A stretch of 64,000 bases of DNA from Sphingosinicella xenopeptidilytica (GTDB taxonomy: Bacteria > Pseudomonadota > Alphaproteobacteria > Sphingomonadales > Sphingomonadaceae), in assembly GCF_042676985.1 (NCBI RefSeq), contig NZ_JBHTIK010000005.1:310001-374000 (forward strand), in the 5' to 3' direction. This document shows, one piece after another, positions 1 through 8,758 of the stretch. A program made the translations under genes and the position numbers. The notes beneath the pieces were generated by a model, which saw only the letters and a program-made list of their open reading frames with translations, did not search any database and had not been told where the DNA came from. Each line of letters begins with the position of its first letter. The stretch's first letter is position 1.

Positions 1-775
1 GGGTCACGATCCTGTTCACAAGATTGCCGTTGTCATGGGTGGGGGATCGAGTGTCGGGCGCGGAATTGCGGTCGCGCTGGCGGACCTTGGCCTCAAGGTG
101 CATGTCGCCGATATCGTCCAGGCGGATCTCGATGATCTGGTGGCGGCAAGGCCCGACATCGTCTGCCGGAACGTCGATGCGATCGATCCCGTGGCGGTCG
201 AGACTTGTCTTCAGGAGATCGAACGCACCGATGGTCCTATCGACGTGCTCGTCAACACGGTCGGCATCGGCGGCGAACCGCGACCCATTGAGGAGACCAC
301 TGTTGCGGAGTGGGACCGGATCATAGCGGGCTCAGCAGGCGCAGCTTTTTATGCGATCCGGCAGGTCGTGCCGGGCATGAAGGCGCGGGGCGGGGGGTGT
401 ATCATCAATTTCTCGAGCTGCTCGACAAAGGTCGGACTTCCGTTACGGACCCCTTACGTCGCCGCGAAGTACGCGCTCGAAGGCCTGACGCGAAATCTGG
501 CGCGCGAACTCGGCCCGCATGGCATTCGCGTGAACGCGATCCTGCCCGGTGCTATCGACAACGATCGGTTCCGCGGCATCGTCACCTCGCGGGCGCAGCA
601 CATCGGGCGCAGCGAGCGCGATGTCGAGGCGGAGTTGCTTGCCTTCGTGTCGATGCGGACCAAGATCGCGATCGAGGAGATCGTCGGCGCTGTGCTTTAT
701 TTGATGTCCCCCGCGGCGCGGCATGTCACCGGCCAGCTTCTGTCGGTGGACGGAAACGTCGAGTGGGAAAACTAG
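1..775 (+). CDS. SDR-family NAD(P)-dependent oxidoreductase, 5'-truncated by the window edge
   Basis: Classical short-chain dehydrogenase/reductase, about 257 residues visible. The frame is open from the first bases and reads KIAVVMGGGSSVGRG, so the Rossmann glycine motif lies where it should and the true start is a few residues outside the window; the internal ATG at 35 would cut off the first beta strand. The active-site region is intact: a serine in the FSSCS segment and YVAAK as the YxxxK motif, followed by LPGAIDNDRF. The C-terminus (VTGQLLSVDGN) is typical. It probably oxidises or reduces a hydroxy/keto group on the substrate of the neighbouring catabolic genes; the substrate cannot be read from sequence. 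The stop at 773-775 lies 37 bases before the permease ATG, suggesting one operon. Confidence 0.85.
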   Translation, partial: GHDPVHKIAVVMGGGSSVGRGIAVALADLGLKVHVADIVQADLDDLVAARPDIVCRNVDAIDPVAVETCLQEIERTDGPIDVLVNTVGIGGEPRPIEETTVAEWDRIIAGSAGAAFYAIRQVVPGMKARGGGCIINFSSCSTKVGLPLRTPYVAAKYALEGLTRNLARELGPHGIRVNAILPGAIDNDRFRGIVTSRAQHIGRSERDVEAELLAFVSMRTKIAIEEIVGAVLYLMSPAARHVTGQLLSVDGNVEWEN

Positions 776-812
776 CGTGAGCGTAGCGCCTTCGATCGAA
801 GGGGGCGATGCG

Positions 813-2186
813 ATGCAGTTCCGCCGCCACATCGGACGGCTGGGGTATTTCGCGCTGGCTTTCGGCGGGATCGTAGGCTCAGGCTGGGTCGTGGTGCTCG
901 GTGAATGGCTGGGTGCGGCAGGACCCGGCGGTGCGGCATTGGCTTTCGCGGCGGGCGGTCTTGCCATGGCGCTCATCTGTGCCTGCTATGCGGAACTCAC
1001 CGCGCGGATGCCGCGTACCGGCGCGGAATTCGTCTACGTGCGCGAATCTCTGGGGCCAATTCCGGGATTTCTCGTCGGCTGGTTCCTGCTGCTGAATTTC
1101 ATTGGCCTCGCCGCATTCGAAGGCACGGCGCTGGTGTGGCTGCTTTCGGCCTTGCTGCCCTCCATCGAAGGGCCCGCGCTCTACACAGTGCTGGGCGAAC
1201 CCGTCCACGTCGGTGGCCTTGCCGTCAGCCTGGGCGGCATCGCCTTGTTCGCTTGGCTGAACGGTCGCGGCAGCAGCGCCACGGTCCTGTTTCAGAAGGT
1301 GATGACCTACAGCTTTCTGGCCTTTGCCCTGGTGCTCATCGTGCTTGGCCTCGGTCTCGGCGATCTCTCCAACGCGAAACCCTTGTTCAAGGTGGATGAC
1401 AGCGGTTTGCCATGGTCCGGCATGTTCTGGGTGTTCTCGCTCGGCATCCTGTTCCTGAACGGCTTTCAAGGTGCAGCGCAGGTCGCCGAGGAGCGCGCGA
1501 ACGGCGTCAGCCTGCGCGCCGTCGCGGGGACGATGATCGCCGCTGTCGGGGCGGCTACTATGTTCTATATTCTGATCATCTTCGCCGTTGCGGGCGCGAC
1601 GCCGTGGCACGAGACGGTCGCGGCAGGGCTCCCCACCGCGCACGCGTTCGGCACGCTCATCCCGTCCGCGCCTTGGCTTGCGGATGTCGTCATCATCATC
1701 GCGATCGCGTCGCTTACCAAGACGTGGAACGTCATCGTCATCATCGGCGCGCGGCTGGTCGTGGCGCTGGCGCGGGACAATTTCCTGCCGCCATCGCTGG
1801 CGCTGCTGAATGCGCGTGGTGCCCCCTCGCGGGCAGTGGCCGCGTTTTCGATCGTCGCCGGCTTCGCCGTTCTGCTTGGGCCAGGCGCGATCCTGCCGAT
1901 CCTCAATCTCTGCGCCATGTGTCTTGCGGTCACGTTCGTGTTGCTTCTCGTCGTGCTTTTGAAGGAGCGTGCGTCCGGCGCCCCTGATCCCGAATTCAAG
2001 GTGCCCGGCAACGCGCTGCCCATCGTGATCGCACTGCTTCTGGTGCTGGCGATGGGCTCGGCGGCTGCAGTATTGCCGCTGTTCAGGGCAGATGGGATGC
2101 CGATTGAGTGGTTCATGATGGCCGGCTGGGCGGCGCTTGGTTTCGGTCTTGTGCGATTGTCGCGCGGGGCGCGCAGTCTGAGCTGA
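813..2186 (+). CDS. APC-superfamily amino acid permease
   Basis: Integral membrane transporter of about 457 residues with roughly 12 hydrophobic segments, beginning LGYFALAFGGIVGSGW, the glycine-rich TM1 motif of APC-superfamily amino acid/polyamine carriers. I chose the ATG at 813 because a strong purine tract (GAAGGGGG, 799-806) sits at the right distance. A GTG at 777, immediately after the upstream stop, is in frame and would add 12 residues without an obvious ribosome-binding site. Expected role: proton-coupled import of an amino acid or amine across the inner membrane. It follows the SDR gene closely and converges on the BKACE operon. Substrate unknown; the neighbours point to an amino acid or a product of peptide hydrolysis. 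Confidence 0.85.
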   Translation: MQFRRHIGRLGYFALAFGGIVGSGWVVVLGEWLGAAGPGGAALAFAAGGLAMALICACYAELTARMPRTGAEFVYVRESLGPIPGFLVGWFLLLNFIGLAAFEGTALVWLLSALLPSIEGPALYTVLGEPVHVGGLAVSLGGIALFAWLNGRGSSATVLFQKVMTYSFLAFALVLIVLGLGLGDLSNAKPLFKVDDSGLPWSGMFWVFSLGILFLNGFQGAAQVAEERANGVSLRAVAGTMIAAVGAATMFYILIIFAVAGATPWHETVAAGLPTAHAFGTLIPSAPWLADVVIIIAIASLTKTWNVIVIIGARLVVALARDNFLPPSLALLNARGAPSRAVAAFSIVAGFAVLLGPGAILPILNLCAMCLAVTFVLLLVVLLKERASGAPDPEFKVPGNALPIVIALLLVLAMGSAAAVLPLFRADGMPIEWFMMAGWAALGFGLVRLSRGARSLS

Positions 2187-2195
2187 CGCGCCCCG
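2165..2195. terminator. Stem-loop between convergent genes
   Basis: Perfect 9-bp inverted repeat (CGGGGCGCG at 2165-2173 against CGCGCCCCG at 2187-2195) with a 13-nt loop, covering the end of the permease and the short gap before the convergent BKACE gene. There is no T-tract on either strand, so it is at best a weak bidirectional transcription barrier. Confidence 0.35.
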
Positions 2196-2205
2196 TGCCG
2201 GGGTG

Positions 2206-3126
2206 TCAGGCGGACCTGAGACCCAGGATTTCGCGGGCCTCTTCAGGCGTTGCGACGGCTTCGCCCAGATCCTCGATGATCCGGCGGGCACGCTCCACGA
2301 GCTGGCCGTTGGTGGCGAACACACCGCGATCGAGATAGAGATTGTCTTCAAGGCCCACGCGCACGTTGCCGCCGAGCAGCACCGCCTGCGCCACCATCGG
2401 CATCTGCCGGTGGGCGATGCCGAAGCCTGCCCAGTGCGCGCCGGTCGGCAACAGATCGCGCAGGTAGATCATCGTCGATGTTTCGGCGGGAGATGCCCAC
2501 TTCACGCCGAGCACGAACTGGTAGAGCGGCGGGTCGTTGATCAGCCGCTCGGCATACATCTGGTTCGCGAACAGCACGTCGCCCGCCTGAAACACCTCCA
2601 TCTCCGGCTTCACGCCATAGAGCCGGAACAGCTCCGCCATGCGGCGCAGCGTGTAAGGCGTATTGAGGTAGACGTAATCGAAATCGCCCTCCACCTGATT
2701 GCCGGTGGTCACGTCGATGGAAGCGATATCGGGCAGGCAGTCCCGAAGATGCTCGGTGCGCCCTTCGGCGGAAAGCATATCGCTTTCGGGAAGGCCCCGC
2801 GATTCGTCCTCAGGGTCCGGCAGGAACAGCGCGCCCGCACCCGCGGTGAGGTTGATGAGGATGTTCGTGCCGCGTTGGCGGATACGGTCCACCGTCTCCC
2901 GGAACAGCTTTGGATCGCGGCTACCATGGCCGGTTTCGGGATCGCGGACATGAATATGCGCGACGGTTGCTCCCGCGGCGGCGGCTTCCGCCACGGTATC
3001 GGCGATCTGCGCGGGCGTGATCGGATACTGATAGGGATAACGCGGATTGACCGGTGCATTGCCGCTGACCGCGCAGGTCAGCACGACCTTACGTTTCGCC
3101 GATGGGCGCGAATAACCTGGGATCAC
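2206..3126 (-). CDS. Beta-keto acid cleavage enzyme (BKACE, DUF849 family)
   Basis: 306 residues, normal for the family. Enzymes of this family condense a beta-keto acid with acetyl-CoA and cleave it to acetoacetate and a new acyl-CoA; the founding member is 3-keto-5-aminohexanoate cleavage enzyme of lysine fermentation. Visible signatures: KVVLTCAVSGN near the N-terminus, the zinc-binding HIHVRDPETG segment about residue 60, and RVGLEDNLYLDRG near the C-terminus with the conserved glutamate. It is the last gene of a three-gene minus-strand operon (serine hydrolase, racemase-fold enzyme, BKACE) with a 16-nt gap from the racemase gene. Substrate specificity in this family is broad and cannot be assigned here. 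Confidence 0.9.
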   Translation of the reverse strand: MIPGYSRPSAKRKVVLTCAVSGNAPVNPRYPYQYPITPAQIADTVAEAAAAGATVAHIHVRDPETGHGSRDPKLFRETVDRIRQRGTNILINLTAGAGALFLPDPEDESRGLPESDMLSAEGRTEHLRDCLPDIASIDVTTGNQVEGDFDYVYLNTPYTLRRMAELFRLYGVKPEMEVFQAGDVLFANQMYAERLINDPPLYQFVLGVKWASPAETSTMIYLRDLLPTGAHWAGFGIAHRQMPMVAQAVLLGGNVRVGLEDNLYLDRGVFATNGQLVERARRIIEDLGEAVATPEEAREILGLRSA

Positions 3127-3142
3127 TTGTAGTCTCCTGAGT

Positions 3143-3883
3143 TCAAGGAAGGGTCCGGTGGATCAGGCCGGAGTAAGACTGGCAATTCGTCGTGAGCGCA
3201 AGCCACCGGATCAGTGTCGTCATGTCGAAAACGGGAAGGCCGGTCGCCGCCTGTATGTCCGCCGCGAACGGCGGCAGTTCGGAACACTGGATCAAAATCG
3301 CCGCAACACCGGGTTCGCGCGCCGCCGCGACGGCGCATTCGACGGTCTCGCGTCTCAATGCCTCGACATCGTGCATCGTGCCGTCGTCGAGCAGCGCGTC
3401 GAACACAGGGCGGCCGCGCATTGGCGCGATGTGGAGGCGTGACGGATCGTCGATGCCGCACTGTTCGTAGATGCGCGCGTTCATCGATTCGCCGACGGCA
3501 GGGATCACGGCGATACGTGCACTTTGCGGCATCGCCTGCAGCAGAAACGGCAGCTGCGTTAGGATGGACAGGAATACCGGCACCGGTGCGGTGGCCGCCA
3601 CGGCTTTCTGATAGTAGCCGAACGATCCGCACGCGCCCGCAACGGCGCGCGCGCCCTGACGCGCGAGCGCGGTGACGCCTTCGGCGAGCATGTCCGCGAC
3701 CTGCGGTTCGCCGCGCATCATCGGCCACGGGTCATCGAGATCGATTACGTGGTAAAGTACGGGCGCGTCGAAGCTCTGCGCGTGCTGGACATTGCCGGGC
3801 AGCAGCGGGTGCGTGCTGCGCAGACACAAGATGCCCACCGTATAGCCCGCGACGGTGACACCGCCCTTGATCGAAATCGGCAT
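3143..3883 (-). CDS. Asp/Glu/hydantoin racemase-fold enzyme
   Basis: 246 residues. Both catalytic cysteines of the aspartate/glutamate racemase superfamily are present: Cys85 in AGACGSFGY and Cys200 in ILIQCSELPP. A two-base racemisation or isomerisation is therefore plausible, in contrast to one-cysteine decarboxylases of this fold. The family includes amino-acid racemases, hydantoin racemases and maleate isomerase; sequence alone does not decide among them. There is no signal peptide, so it acts in the cytoplasm. Its ATG directly follows the TAA stop of the upstream serine hydrolase gene, indicating tight co-translation, and it lies 16 nt before the BKACE gene. In this setting racemisation of a D-amino acid or related acid released by the hydrolases is the simplest reading, but this is inference. 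Confidence 0.8.
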   Translation of the reverse strand: MPISIKGGVTVAGYTVGILCLRSTHPLLPGNVQHAQSFDAPVLYHVIDLDDPWPMMRGEPQVADMLAEGVTALARQGARAVAGACGSFGYYQKAVAATAPVPVFLSILTQLPFLLQAMPQSARIAVIPAVGESMNARIYEQCGIDDPSRLHIAPMRGRPVFDALLDDGTMHDVEALRRETVECAVAAAREPGVAAILIQCSELPPFAADIQAATGLPVFDMTTLIRWLALTTNCQSYSGLIHRTLP

Positions 3884-5758
3884 TTACAGGAAATCCCATC
3901 TGACAAGCATGAAGATGAAGGCAGCCGCGGTGGCGATGGCGAGGATTCCGGCCGCATGATCGATCCGGGGCGCGGAACCACGTGCGAGCGCGATACCGAG
4001 TGCGGTGGCAGCAATTCCGCCGAGCACCCACAGGGTCTGCGCCGCACGAAACAGCGGCGGAAAACCAAACATGACGAAGGGGCCGGCAGCAGGCAGGCTC
4101 AATGCCGCAAGCGTGCCCGCGATCGGCAGCAGACAGGCCGTTGCCGAAAGTGCAGGCAATGATCTCGGTGTGCCACGCTTGAACGCCATGATCGTACGTG
4201 CTGTGCCGAAGAGAAACAGGATCGCCAATGCCGCGAGCAGACTTCCGAAAGTGAAGCGTGCGACATGCGCGGATCCCGTGACGTTGATCTTCGTCGCTGA
4301 CCGCGCATTGGAATGGAGTTCGAACACCCGGCCATTTTCATTGCGGCGGAAGCGGAGTATATCGCCGTCGATCGTCGGCGATTCCGCTGCCTGGTAAAGG
4401 TCCGGCCCGATCCGTACGTAGCGCCGCCCGTTCACGGAAATACCGTTCGCGCTGGTTTCAACGACGAGTTCGCTGCTCGGTATCAGAAGTTCGAAGAATC
4501 GCCCCGAAGCGCTCATCGTCTGGCTGTTGATGCGGTAGGTTCCGCCGAGATCGATTTCGATTGGTCCTGTTGCTTTCGTTGTGTTCGCTGCCGCGAGCGT
4601 GGGATGGAAGCGCTTCAGGAACGCTTCGAACACGTCGTTGTCGATCGGCACGCTGGATGTGTTGCCGATCCAGAGCGCGAGGCCTTGTTCGGGCAGGATG
4701 TACCAGGTGCTCATCGAGGTGATGTAGTCGCCGCCATGCAGATAGATCGGCGTGCCGGCACGCAGGATCCGAGTCGGGCCGAGGCAGCGGCCGCCAAGGG
4801 CCGGGTCGGCGGACCAGCAGTCGGCATAGAGCGACTCGAGAGCATGTCTGCCGATCACCTGCCGGCCCTGATACTGCCCACCGTTCAGCATCATCCCCAG
4901 GAAACTACCCATCTCGTGTGCGGTCATCATGGCGTCGCCGGACGGACGCGTTACCGTGTCCACGGCGGGAAATGTCGCCACGCCGTCCGGTGACACGAAG
5001 AGCCCCTGCGCAATGGGTGCCGTTACGGTGCCGGGAAACCCCGCGTGATCCATGCCGAGCGGTTTCAGGATTCGCGATGTGATGTAGTTCTCGTATGTCT
5101 CGCCCGATGCCGTTTCGATGATGCGTCCGAGCAGCGTGTAGGCACCGTTCGTGTAGGCGATGCCGCCGCCGGGCGCGCGCAGGCGCCGGGGCGCGTTCTC
5201 AGCAAGATAATCCGCAAGCGCCGGATGATCGCGGGTGTCGCGCAGACCGCTGCCGACCATCGGAATGTTGCCGATCCCGGCGCGATGCTGAAGCAGGTGC
5301 CTGATCGTGATCGGCGCCCCCCCCCGGGGCTTCAGATGCAGGCCGCCGAGGTGCGTTTCGATGTCGTCGTCCAACGACAGGCGTCCGGTTTCGGTAAGCT
5401 GAAGAATCCCAAGCGCGGTCAGAACCTTGGTTTCGGACGCAATGCGGAACAGGTGGCGGCGTGTGTCGAGCGGTGTTGCATCGTTCGGGCCAAGCGTGCC
5501 GAAGGCGCGCGCGTAGCGATTCCCCTGTCGATCCACCACGACGATCATCGCGCCGGGTGCCTCAGTCGCGGCGAGGCGGCCATGGATCTCAGCCTCGGCA
5601 AATGCATCCAGCGCTGCACGTGGAATATCGGCGATCGTCTCCGAGGCATCGTCTCCGGGGGCGACGAGGGCGGCGGATAGGTGTGCAGGCATCAAAGCGA
5701 TGATCAGCCCCAGTACCAGCCACGTCGACAGCCATGCGTGTCGCTTCATGTCCCCCAT
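3884..5758 (-). CDS. Membrane-anchored serine hydrolase (class C beta-lactamase / D-aminopeptidase family)
   Basis: About 624 residues. An N-terminal signal sequence (residues ~8-29) is followed by a beta-lactamase-type catalytic domain with SETK (SxxK, ~108-111), the YTN motif (YxN) and LHGGD as the third box, then a beta-rich linker and four predicted transmembrane helices over the last ~130 residues. Soluble members are esterases, DD-peptidases or D-stereospecific aminopeptidases; the C-terminal membrane domain makes this an inner-membrane enzyme facing the periplasm. The start is uncertain: GTG 5761, ATG 5758 and ATG 5749 are all in frame with poor ribosome-binding sites. A run of nine G on the coding strand (5317-5325) lies inside the catalytic domain. 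First gene of the operon with the racemase-fold enzyme and BKACE, divergent from the TonB receptor. Confidence 0.85.
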   Translation of the reverse strand: MGDMKRHAWLSTWLVLGLIIALMPAHLSAALVAPGDDASETIADIPRAALDAFAEAEIHGRLAATEAPGAMIVVVDRQGNRYARAFGTLGPNDATPLDTRRHLFRIASETKVLTALGILQLTETGRLSLDDDIETHLGGLHLKPRGGAPITIRHLLQHRAGIGNIPMVGSGLRDTRDHPALADYLAENAPRRLRAPGGGIAYTNGAYTLLGRIIETASGETYENYITSRILKPLGMDHAGFPGTVTAPIAQGLFVSPDGVATFPAVDTVTRPSGDAMMTAHEMGSFLGMMLNGGQYQGRQVIGRHALESLYADCWSADPALGGRCLGPTRILRAGTPIYLHGGDYITSMSTWYILPEQGLALWIGNTSSVPIDNDVFEAFLKRFHPTLAAANTTKATGPIEIDLGGTYRINSQTMSASGRFFELLIPSSELVVETSANGISVNGRRYVRIGPDLYQAAESPTIDGDILRFRRNENGRVFELHSNARSATKINVTGSAHVARFTFGSLLAALAILFLFGTARTIMAFKRGTPRSLPALSATACLLPIAGTLAALSLPAAGPFVMFGFPPLFRAAQTLWVLGGIAATALGIALARGSAPRIDHAAGILAIATAAAFIFMLVRWDFL

Positions 5759-5765
5759 CACCCGA

Positions 5766-5807
5766 TTGACAAAAATATTTTATAAAAGATATATCCGAAC
5801 ATCGCAA
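5766..5807. promoter_or_regulatory. Divergent promoters with GntR-type operator candidate (copy 1)
   Basis: Plus strand: TTGACA (5766-5771), exactly 17 bp, then ATATAT (5789-5794), driving the TonB receptor. Minus strand: TTGCGA (5807-5802), 17 bp, TATAAA (5784-5779), driving the serine hydrolase operon. The plus-strand spacer 5772-5788 matches, on the opposite strand, 13 of 17 positions of the palindrome found before the M23 operon. A repressor bound here would cover both promoters. Confidence 0.6.
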
Positions 5808-5858
5808 CGTCGAAATGGGAGCGGGAAGGGGTGCCCTTCCACGCCAGAGGGGGAAAAC

Positions 5859-8657
5859 ATGCGCATTGAAAAGCTCGGTATCGTGAGTCGTGAGGCTGTT
5901 GTTTCGCGTTTGCCTGTATGCGCGGCGGCGTTGCTCGCCGGATCGGTGCTGTCACCTTGGGTGGCGGCTGCGCAGGAGGCGGACGACGCGGAGATCACCG
6001 TAACGGCGACCCGTGTGAAGACCGGCTTCGAAGCGCCGACCCCGGTAACGGCGGTCAGCCTCGATGATCTTCAGGCGCGCGGCACGGTGAACGTCGCGGA
6101 TTTCCTCAATGAGATTCCATCTTTCACGCCGACGACTACGCCGGCCAGCACATCGCTTCTTTCGCGCGAAAATGGCAGCAACACGCTCGATCTACGCGGC
6201 ATCGGCGCGAACCGCACACTGCTTCTCATCAACGGCCGCCGCCATGTGCCGACCTCCACGGATGGTACGGTGAACCTCAACGTCGTGCCTTCGATCGCGC
6301 TCAGCCGGGTCGAGGTGGTGACTGGCGGTGCTTCCGCCTCCTGGGGGTCGGATGCCGTGGCCGGTGTCGTCAACCTGCTCGCGGAGAAGAAGCTACAGGG
6401 TGCGCGGCTGGAAGTGCAGCAGGGCATCAGCCAGCGCGGCGACGCGCAGAATTTCCGTATCGGCGGCGCAGTCGGATCCGATCTCGCAGGCGGGCGCGGC
6501 TACCTGATGCTGGCGGCCGAATATCAGCGAGACAAGGGCGTGGCAGAACAGCGCGACCGTAGCTGGGGTCGCAAGCGTTGGGGGCTTATCGGCAACCCCG
6601 CCGACACTGGTCCGAATGACGGAATTCCTGCGCAGCTGATCGCGCAGGACGTCAACATGTTCTTCGCGAACGAGGGCGGCCTCGTGCTCGGTGGTCATCC
6701 GGCGATTCACGGTATCCGCTTCGGTCCGGGCGGCACGTTGGAGCAGAACGATTTCGGTGAATTCAACGACGGCAATTCCCAGATCGGTGGCGATGGCGGC
6801 AACATGGGGCAGTCTTCCCAGCTTTCCGTGCCCGTCTCGCGCACCAGCATTTTTGCGCAGGGCGATTATGATGTCACCGACGATATCTCGCTGTTCTTCG
6901 AGGCTGGCTGGGGGCGTACCCATTCGGTGACGAAGACGGTGCAGAGCTTCGCTTTTCCGGCGAGAATCACCAATGAGAATCCTTTCATTCCTGCCGCCTT
7001 TCGCACGATCATGGACGACAACGGCATCATGGGTTTCAATCTGTTCCGCCTGAACACCGACATGGGCTTCATCACGGCCGATTCCACGACGGAAACCTTC
7101 CGTGGTCTCATGGGGCTCAGCGGCGGCCTGGGTGGATCGTGGACGTGGGAAACCTATTACCAATATGGCCAGACCAAGTTCGACAATCGCCAGCTGAACA
7201 ATCTCATGGTCGCGAATTTCGCGAATGCCGTCGATGTGATTGAAGACCCGGTCACTGGCGATCCCGTGTGCCGTGCAGCGGTGACAGGGACTGCGCCGGG
7301 TTGCCAGCCGCTGAACCTGTTCGGCTATGGCTCGCCGAGCCAGGCGGCAATCGATTACGTGAATGGAACCGGGCTTCTTCAGTCCCGCCTCACGCAGCAG
7401 GTGGTCGCGGGCTCGATCAACGGTGAACTGTTTGATCTTGGCGCTGGTCCGATCGGCTTTGCGGCCGGTGCCGAATACCGAAAGGAAAAGGTGCGTTCGG
7501 TGGCGGATGAGTCATCGATCAACAATGCATTCCTGATCGTGAACGCGCAGCCGTTCGATGGCGGCTACCACGTTATGGAAGGCTTTGCGGAGGTCGCCGC
7601 GCCGCTCATCTCCGGAAAGCCGGGTATCGAACTTCTGGAGGTTAACGGCGCCGTCCGCTTCACCGACTATTCCACGATGGGCTCGGTGGTGACATGGAAG
7701 CTCGGCGCGAACTGGAGCCCGGTTCCTGACCTGCGTTTCCGCGGCACGATCTCGCGTGATATCCGCGCGCCCAACATCGGTGAACTGTTCGCAAGCACGC
7801 GGCTTTCCTTCGCCAACGTGCTCGATCCGGAGACGGGGACGAACACGTTCACGCCGACGCTCACCGGCGGCAACGTGAACCTCGACGTCGAGAAGGCCGA
7901 TAACAAGACCTTCGGTGTCATCTTCCAGCCGCGCTGGATCGATGGCCTGAAGCTTTCGGTCGATTACTACGACATCAAGATCAAGGATGCGATCGGCTCG
8001 CTCGCCGCGCAAGAGGCTGTGAACCTCTGCTCGGAGGGGTATGCCGATGCCTGCAGCACGATCACGCGTGATGGCTCCGGCGTGATCACACGTATTAGTA
8101 CACAGCTCATCAACGTTGCGAGCCTGCGCACGAAGGGCATGGATTTCGAGGCGAGCTACCGCGTGCCGGAATCGTCGTTCCTGTCGTTCGGCGGCCGCAT
8201 GACGGCGCGGGTGCTGGCGACCCACGTGATGGACAAGGAGTTCTCGCCGAACGGGGTCGATGTGTTTGAGCGGGCAGGCGAGGTGAACCCCAACGCCGAC
8301 ACATCGCTCAGCGTTCCGAAGTGGCGCGGAACCGCGAGCCTGAATTACGATCGGGGTGATTTTTCCGGCTTCCTGCAAACCCGGTACATCGGCTCCGCGA
8401 AGTATGACAACAGCTTCACGATCGAGGACATCAACGACAACAAGGTCGGCGCGCAGTGGTATTTCAATATCGGCGCACGGCTCAACGTCGAGGTCGCGGA
8501 CAACAAGTCGGTCCAGTTCTTCGCCGGTGTGAACAACGTTTTCGACAACGACCCGCCCGCCGTGCCGCTCAACTTCTTGAGCGCCATGGCCACCAACCCG
8601 ATCTTTTACGATGTGATCGGCCGGTCTTTCTTCGCGGGCGTTCGCGCCGCGTTCTGA
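5859..8657 (+). CDS. TonB-dependent outer-membrane receptor
   Basis: 932 residues from the ATG at 5859, preceded by an AGAGGGGG ribosome-binding site. Signal peptide ends about AAAQ (~40); a plug domain follows (EITVTATR box, LDLRGIGANRTLLLINGRR, VEVVTGGASASWGSDAVAGVVN), then a long beta-barrel ending in Phe (FAGVRAAF). This is the large receptor class common in sphingomonads, used for substrates other than siderophores such as peptides, glycans or aromatic compounds. Its promoter region is shared with the divergent hydrolase-racemase-BKACE operon and contains a variant of the island's AT-rich palindrome, so it probably imports the substrate that the operon degrades. Confidence 0.92.
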   Translation: MRIEKLGIVSREAVVSRLPVCAAALLAGSVLSPWVAAAQEADDAEITVTATRVKTGFEAPTPVTAVSLDDLQARGTVNVADFLNEIPSFTPTTTPASTSLLSRENGSNTLDLRGIGANRTLLLINGRRHVPTSTDGTVNLNVVPSIALSRVEVVTGGASASWGSDAVAGVVNLLAEKKLQGARLEVQQGISQRGDAQNFRIGGAVGSDLAGGRGYLMLAAEYQRDKGVAEQRDRSWGRKRWGLIGNPADTGPNDGIPAQLIAQDVNMFFANEGGLVLGGHPAIHGIRFGPGGTLEQNDFGEFNDGNSQIGGDGGNMGQSSQLSVPVSRTSIFAQGDYDVTDDISLFFEAGWGRTHSVTKTVQSFAFPARITNENPFIPAAFRTIMDDNGIMGFNLFRLNTDMGFITADSTTETFRGLMGLSGGLGGSWTWETYYQYGQTKFDNRQLNNLMVANFANAVDVIEDPVTGDPVCRAAVTGTAPGCQPLNLFGYGSPSQAAIDYVNGTGLLQSRLTQQVVAGSINGELFDLGAGPIGFAAGAEYRKEKVRSVADESSINNAFLIVNAQPFDGGYHVMEGFAEVAAPLISGKPGIELLEVNGAVRFTDYSTMGSVVTWKLGANWSPVPDLRFRGTISRDIRAPNIGELFASTRLSFANVLDPETGTNTFTPTLTGGNVNLDVEKADNKTFGVIFQPRWIDGLKLSVDYYDIKIKDAIGSLAAQEAVNLCSEGYADACSTITRDGSGVITRISTQLINVASLRTKGMDFEASYRVPESSFLSFGGRMTARVLATHVMDKEFSPNGVDVFERAGEVNPNADTSLSVPKWRGTASLNYDRGDFSGFLQTRYIGSAKYDNSFTIEDINDNKVGAQWYFNIGARLNVEVADNKSVQFFAGVNNVFDNDPPAVPLNFLSAMATNPIFYDVIGRSFFAGVRAAF

Positions 8658-8688
8658 GACCTTGCATGTTTGTGATCGAGAAGGGGAG

Positions 8689-8709
8689 CCAGTGGCCTGC
8701 GGCCGCTGG
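8689..8709 (+). terminator. Stem-loop after the TonB receptor gene
   Basis: CCAGTGGCC / GGCCGCTGG forms a 9-bp stem (one T-G pair) with a 3-nt loop in the gap between the receptor and regulator genes. No T-tract follows, so it would slow or attenuate transcription rather than act as a strong intrinsic terminator. Confidence 0.35.
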
Positions 8710-8758
8710 CGTCCCGCCCGACAATCGCCTAGGTTCCGGTCAAGGAGTGCCGGAATCT

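Noticed and set aside
879..2351. 490-residue minus-strand frame opposite the APC permease
   Set aside because: The plus-strand frame encodes a clear 12-helix transporter; the opposite frame is low-complexity Arg/Gln/His-rich sequence.
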